DNA of 7,503 bases from Deltaproteobacteria bacterium ADurb.Bin026 (GTDB lineage Bacteria; Desulfobacterota; Syntrophorhabdia; Syntrophorhabdales; Syntrophorhabdaceae), in assembly GCA_002071245.1 (NCBI GenBank), contig MWEV01000242.1, positions 1 to 7,503 of the forward strand, given 5' to 3'. The notes under the pieces were generated by a model. That model did not search any database and was not told the origin of the DNA. It saw only the letters and a list, made by a program, of their open reading frames with translations. The position numbers and the translations under genes are program-made. Below are positions 5,700 to 7,503 of the stretch, piece by piece. How positions within the stretch are numbered: position 1 is the stretch's first letter; each line of letters starts with the position of its first letter.

Positions 5700-6863
5700 A
5701 TGGATGAAGATACCCCTTTGCTGAACGAATTGGAGAAAGGTCCATGGCCGAGCTATGTTAAAGAGATTAAAAGAATGGCCAAAAAAAACAAGGCTGCAAA
5801 AGACCTGCTCGGCATCCAGGAGTTATCTTACAAAGATCGTGTAACGCATTGGAAGCATGGTGGAATTGTAGGTGTTACCGGCTATGGTAGCGGTGTAATA
5901 GGCAGGTATTGTGATGAACCAGAAAAGTTCCCTGATGCAGCTCAATTCCATACTATGCGTATCAACCAACCTGCAGGATGGTTCTATTCCACAAAGAGCC
6001 TGCGTCAGATTTGTGATATATGGGAAAAATATGGAAGCGGTATGACAAACTTTCACGGCTCAACAGGCGATATTATCCTGCTTGGAACCACCACAGACAA
6101 TTTACAACCATGTTTTGACACCGTAACAGAAGCCGGTTTTGACCTTGGCGGTTCAGGCTCTGCATTACGCACAATCTCGGGTTGTGTGGGCCAGGCACGT
6201 TGCGAATGGTCCAACTTCGACACACTCAAACTCGTTTATGACCTTACAATGGAATTTCAGGATGAGATTCATAGACCACGCTGGCCATACAAATTTAAAA
6301 TCAAAGCATCTGGTTGCCCAAACGACTGTGTGGCGGCTATAGCCAGGGCGGATTTCACGATTATAGGCACTTGGAGAGATGCGTTGAGGATCGATCAAAA
6401 CGCAGTAAAAGATTATGTTGATAATGGTTTTGACATAAAAGGACTCGTTGTTGACAAATGCCCAAGCGAGGCACTTGAATGGGACGATAAGAATAAAGAA
6501 TTAATACTTAAAGCAGATGATTGCGTCCGGTGCATGCACTGCATAAACAAGATGACAAAGGCAATAAGACCGGGCATTGAAAGCGGTGCCACTATTCTTG
6601 TCGGCGGCAAGGCCCCTATCATAAAAGGCGCATATCTTTCATGGGTTTTGGTGCCTTTTATCAAGATCGAGCCTCCTTACGACGAGATCAAAGATCTGCT
6701 TCGCAAGATATGGGATTGGTGGGATGAAAACGGCCGCACAAGAGAAAGGCTTGCAGAACTAATCGAAAGAATGGGGCTTAAGAACTTCTTAAAAGAGGTG
6801 GGCATACCGCCAGTTCCGCAGATGGTTTACAAACCAAGGGCAAATCCGTATGTATATTTTTAA
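5700..6863 (+). CDS. dsrA: Dissimilatory sulfite reductase alpha subunit
   Basis: DsrA pairs with DsrB in a cytoplasmic alpha2beta2 enzyme that reduces sulfite, delivering sulfur to DsrC as a trisulfide. Diagnostic segments are GPWPSYV (14-20), THWKHGGIVGVTGYG (49-63), GVIGRYCDEPEKFP (65-78), FHGSTGDI (118-125) and GGSGSALRT (150-158). Siroheme/[4Fe-4S] cysteines are Cys162 and Cys168 (C-X5-C) and Cys206 and Cys210 (C-X3-C). The inserted ferredoxin domain has Cys254 in KCPSEAL and CVRCMHC (275-281). At 387 residues it is shorter than the Desulfovibrio protein (over 430 by memory): it lacks part of the segment before the ferredoxin domain and ends right after NPYVYF, without the C-terminal tail. 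RTIS stands where RTP is usual, and WSNFDT where Desulfovibrio has FACYDS. All cofactor cysteines are kept, so it should be functional. dsrB follows after 52 bp. Confidence 0.97.
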   Translation: MDEDTPLLNELEKGPWPSYVKEIKRMAKKNKAAKDLLGIQELSYKDRVTHWKHGGIVGVTGYGSGVIGRYCDEPEKFPDAAQFHTMRINQPAGWFYSTKSLRQICDIWEKYGSGMTNFHGSTGDIILLGTTTDNLQPCFDTVTEAGFDLGGSGSALRTISGCVGQARCEWSNFDTLKLVYDLTMEFQDEIHRPRWPYKFKIKASGCPNDCVAAIARADFTIIGTWRDALRIDQNAVKDYVDNGFDIKGLVVDKCPSEALEWDDKNKELILKADDCVRCMHCINKMTKAIRPGIESGATILVGGKAPIIKGAYLSWVLVPFIKIEPPYDEIKDLLRKIWDWWDENGRTRERLAELIERMGLKNFLKEVGIPPVPQMVYKPRANPYVYF

Positions 6864-6915
6864 TGCTATGCGCAGATCGCGTAGCGCAAGCTTATTAACC
6901 ATTCGGAGGTAAATT
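6864..6915 (+). promoter_or_regulatory. dsrA-dsrB spacer with hairpin and strong RBS
   Basis: The 52-bp spacer can fold: GCTA 6865-6868 with TAGC 6882-6885 and CGC 6871-6873 with GCG 6879-6881, around loop AGATC with a two-base bulge. An alternative pairing is TGCGC 6869-6873 with GCGCA 6884-6888. No T-run follows, so transcription should read through into dsrB. GGAGGT at 6905-6910 lies five bases before the dsrB ATG. The hairpin may stabilise the two-gene message or adjust subunit ratio; that is inference. Confidence 0.4.
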
Positions 6916-7503
6916 ATGGGAAGAACAGATTTAGGACCGCCTGATTATAGGGACATGCTACCTGATGCAATAAAAAGAAATTACGGTAAATGGAAATATC
7001 ATGAAAAGGTTCGCGCCGGTGTTTTAAAGCACGTTTCTGAAACCGGCGATGAGGTCTATACAGTAAGGGTTGGATCGCCAAGGCTTGTAAGCGTAGATTT
7101 TATTAGGGATATATGCGACATCGCAGACAAGTATTGTGACGGTCATTTGAGGTTTACAAGTCGTTATAATATAGAATTTATAACTGATAACAAATCTAAT
7201 GTTAACGGCATCATCGAGGAGGCTGAAAGGCTTGGTCTGCCAGCAGGTGGTACAGGAAACAGCATCTCAAATATCATTCATACCCAGGGCTGGATCCATT
7301 GCCATAGTGCTGCAACAGATGCATCAGGTCTTGTAAAGGCAATAATGGATGAGATGCATGAGTATTTTACAAGCATGAAATTACCCGCATATGTGAGGAT
7401 CGCGGTAGCATGTTGTATCAATATGTGCGGCGCGGTCCATTGCTCTGATCTGGCAGTGGTAGGTGTACACAGAAAACCGCCGAGGGTAGATAACGAAAAG
7501 GTG
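6916..7503 (+). CDS. dsrB: Dissimilatory sulfite reductase beta subunit (3' end cut by window)
   Basis: The first 196 codons of DsrB are open to the window edge. The start ATG follows GGAGGT with five-base spacing. Diagnostic parts are the N-terminal DLGPPDYRDMLP (5-16), GHLRFTSRYNIEF (76-88), GGTGNSISNIIHTQGW (111-126), HCHSAATDASG (128-138) and VACCINMCGAVHCSDLAVVG (164-183). Cys129 together with Cys166, Cys167 and Cys171 corresponds to the siroheme-coupled [4Fe-4S] ligands of the beta subunit, which carries the catalytically competent siroheme in characterised enzymes. The ferredoxin insert and C-terminus lie beyond the window. It is co-transcribed with dsrA. The subunit identity is clear from the CC-X3-C motif and the order after dsrA. 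Confidence 0.96.
   Translation, partial: MGRTDLGPPDYRDMLPDAIKRNYGKWKYHEKVRAGVLKHVSETGDEVYTVRVGSPRLVSVDFIRDICDIADKYCDGHLRFTSRYNIEFITDNKSNVNGIIEEAERLGLPAGGTGNSISNIIHTQGWIHCHSAATDASGLVKAIMDEMHEYFTSMKLPAYVRIAVACCINMCGAVHCSDLAVVGVHRKPPRVDNEKV

Overview
The window comes from an anaerobic, moderately AT-rich bacterium that carries dissimilatory sulfite reductase. The right end holds dsrA and the first 196 codons of dsrB. The middle is dominated by multiheme c-type cytochromes. This fits a sulfate or sulfite reducer, with Desulfobacterota or Nitrospirota the most natural homes, but no marker here fixes the lineage. Nothing shows the oxidative (reverse) form of Dsr: no dsrEFH is visible, although most of that locus would lie outside the window.

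Layout: (1) Positions 68-1521, plus strand: a crotonase-fold protein overlaps by 16 bp a small transglutaminase-like protein, forming a two-gene translationally coupled unit. (2) Positions 1562-5396, minus strand and convergent with unit 1: a tight three-gene operon. Its transcription order is a secreted 11-heme cytochrome c, a lipoprotein with two rhodanese domains, and an integral membrane protein that fuses a nine-heme c-type domain to a six-helix di-heme b-type cytochrome. Spacings are 14 bp and 2 bp. (3) Positions 5397-5699: a divergent control region of about 300 bp with a good sigma70-like promoter towards dsrA, two overlapping dyads at its -35 element, and a small hairpin in the leader. 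(4) Positions 5700-7503, plus strand: dsrA and a truncated dsrB.

How the parts may work together: DsrAB reduces sulfite in the cytoplasm with electrons that ultimately come from the membrane. The divergent operon encodes a periplasm-facing electron route. Its membrane protein resembles Geobacter CbcL in architecture, so it could exchange electrons between menaquinone and periplasmic hemes. The 11-heme protein could carry or use them. The rhodanese lipoprotein points to sulfane sulfur or to an outer-membrane cytochrome complex. In total the operon encodes 20 CXXCH heme sites and probably two b hemes. I consider this cytochrome/rhodanese/cytochrome b unit beside dsrAB the most interesting content; its function is inference.

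The crotonase lacks both glutamates of classical enoyl-CoA hydratases and looks like the ECHDC3-type branch, so a hydratase label would be unsafe. I saw no tRNA, rRNA, CRISPR array, insertion sequence or phage gene.
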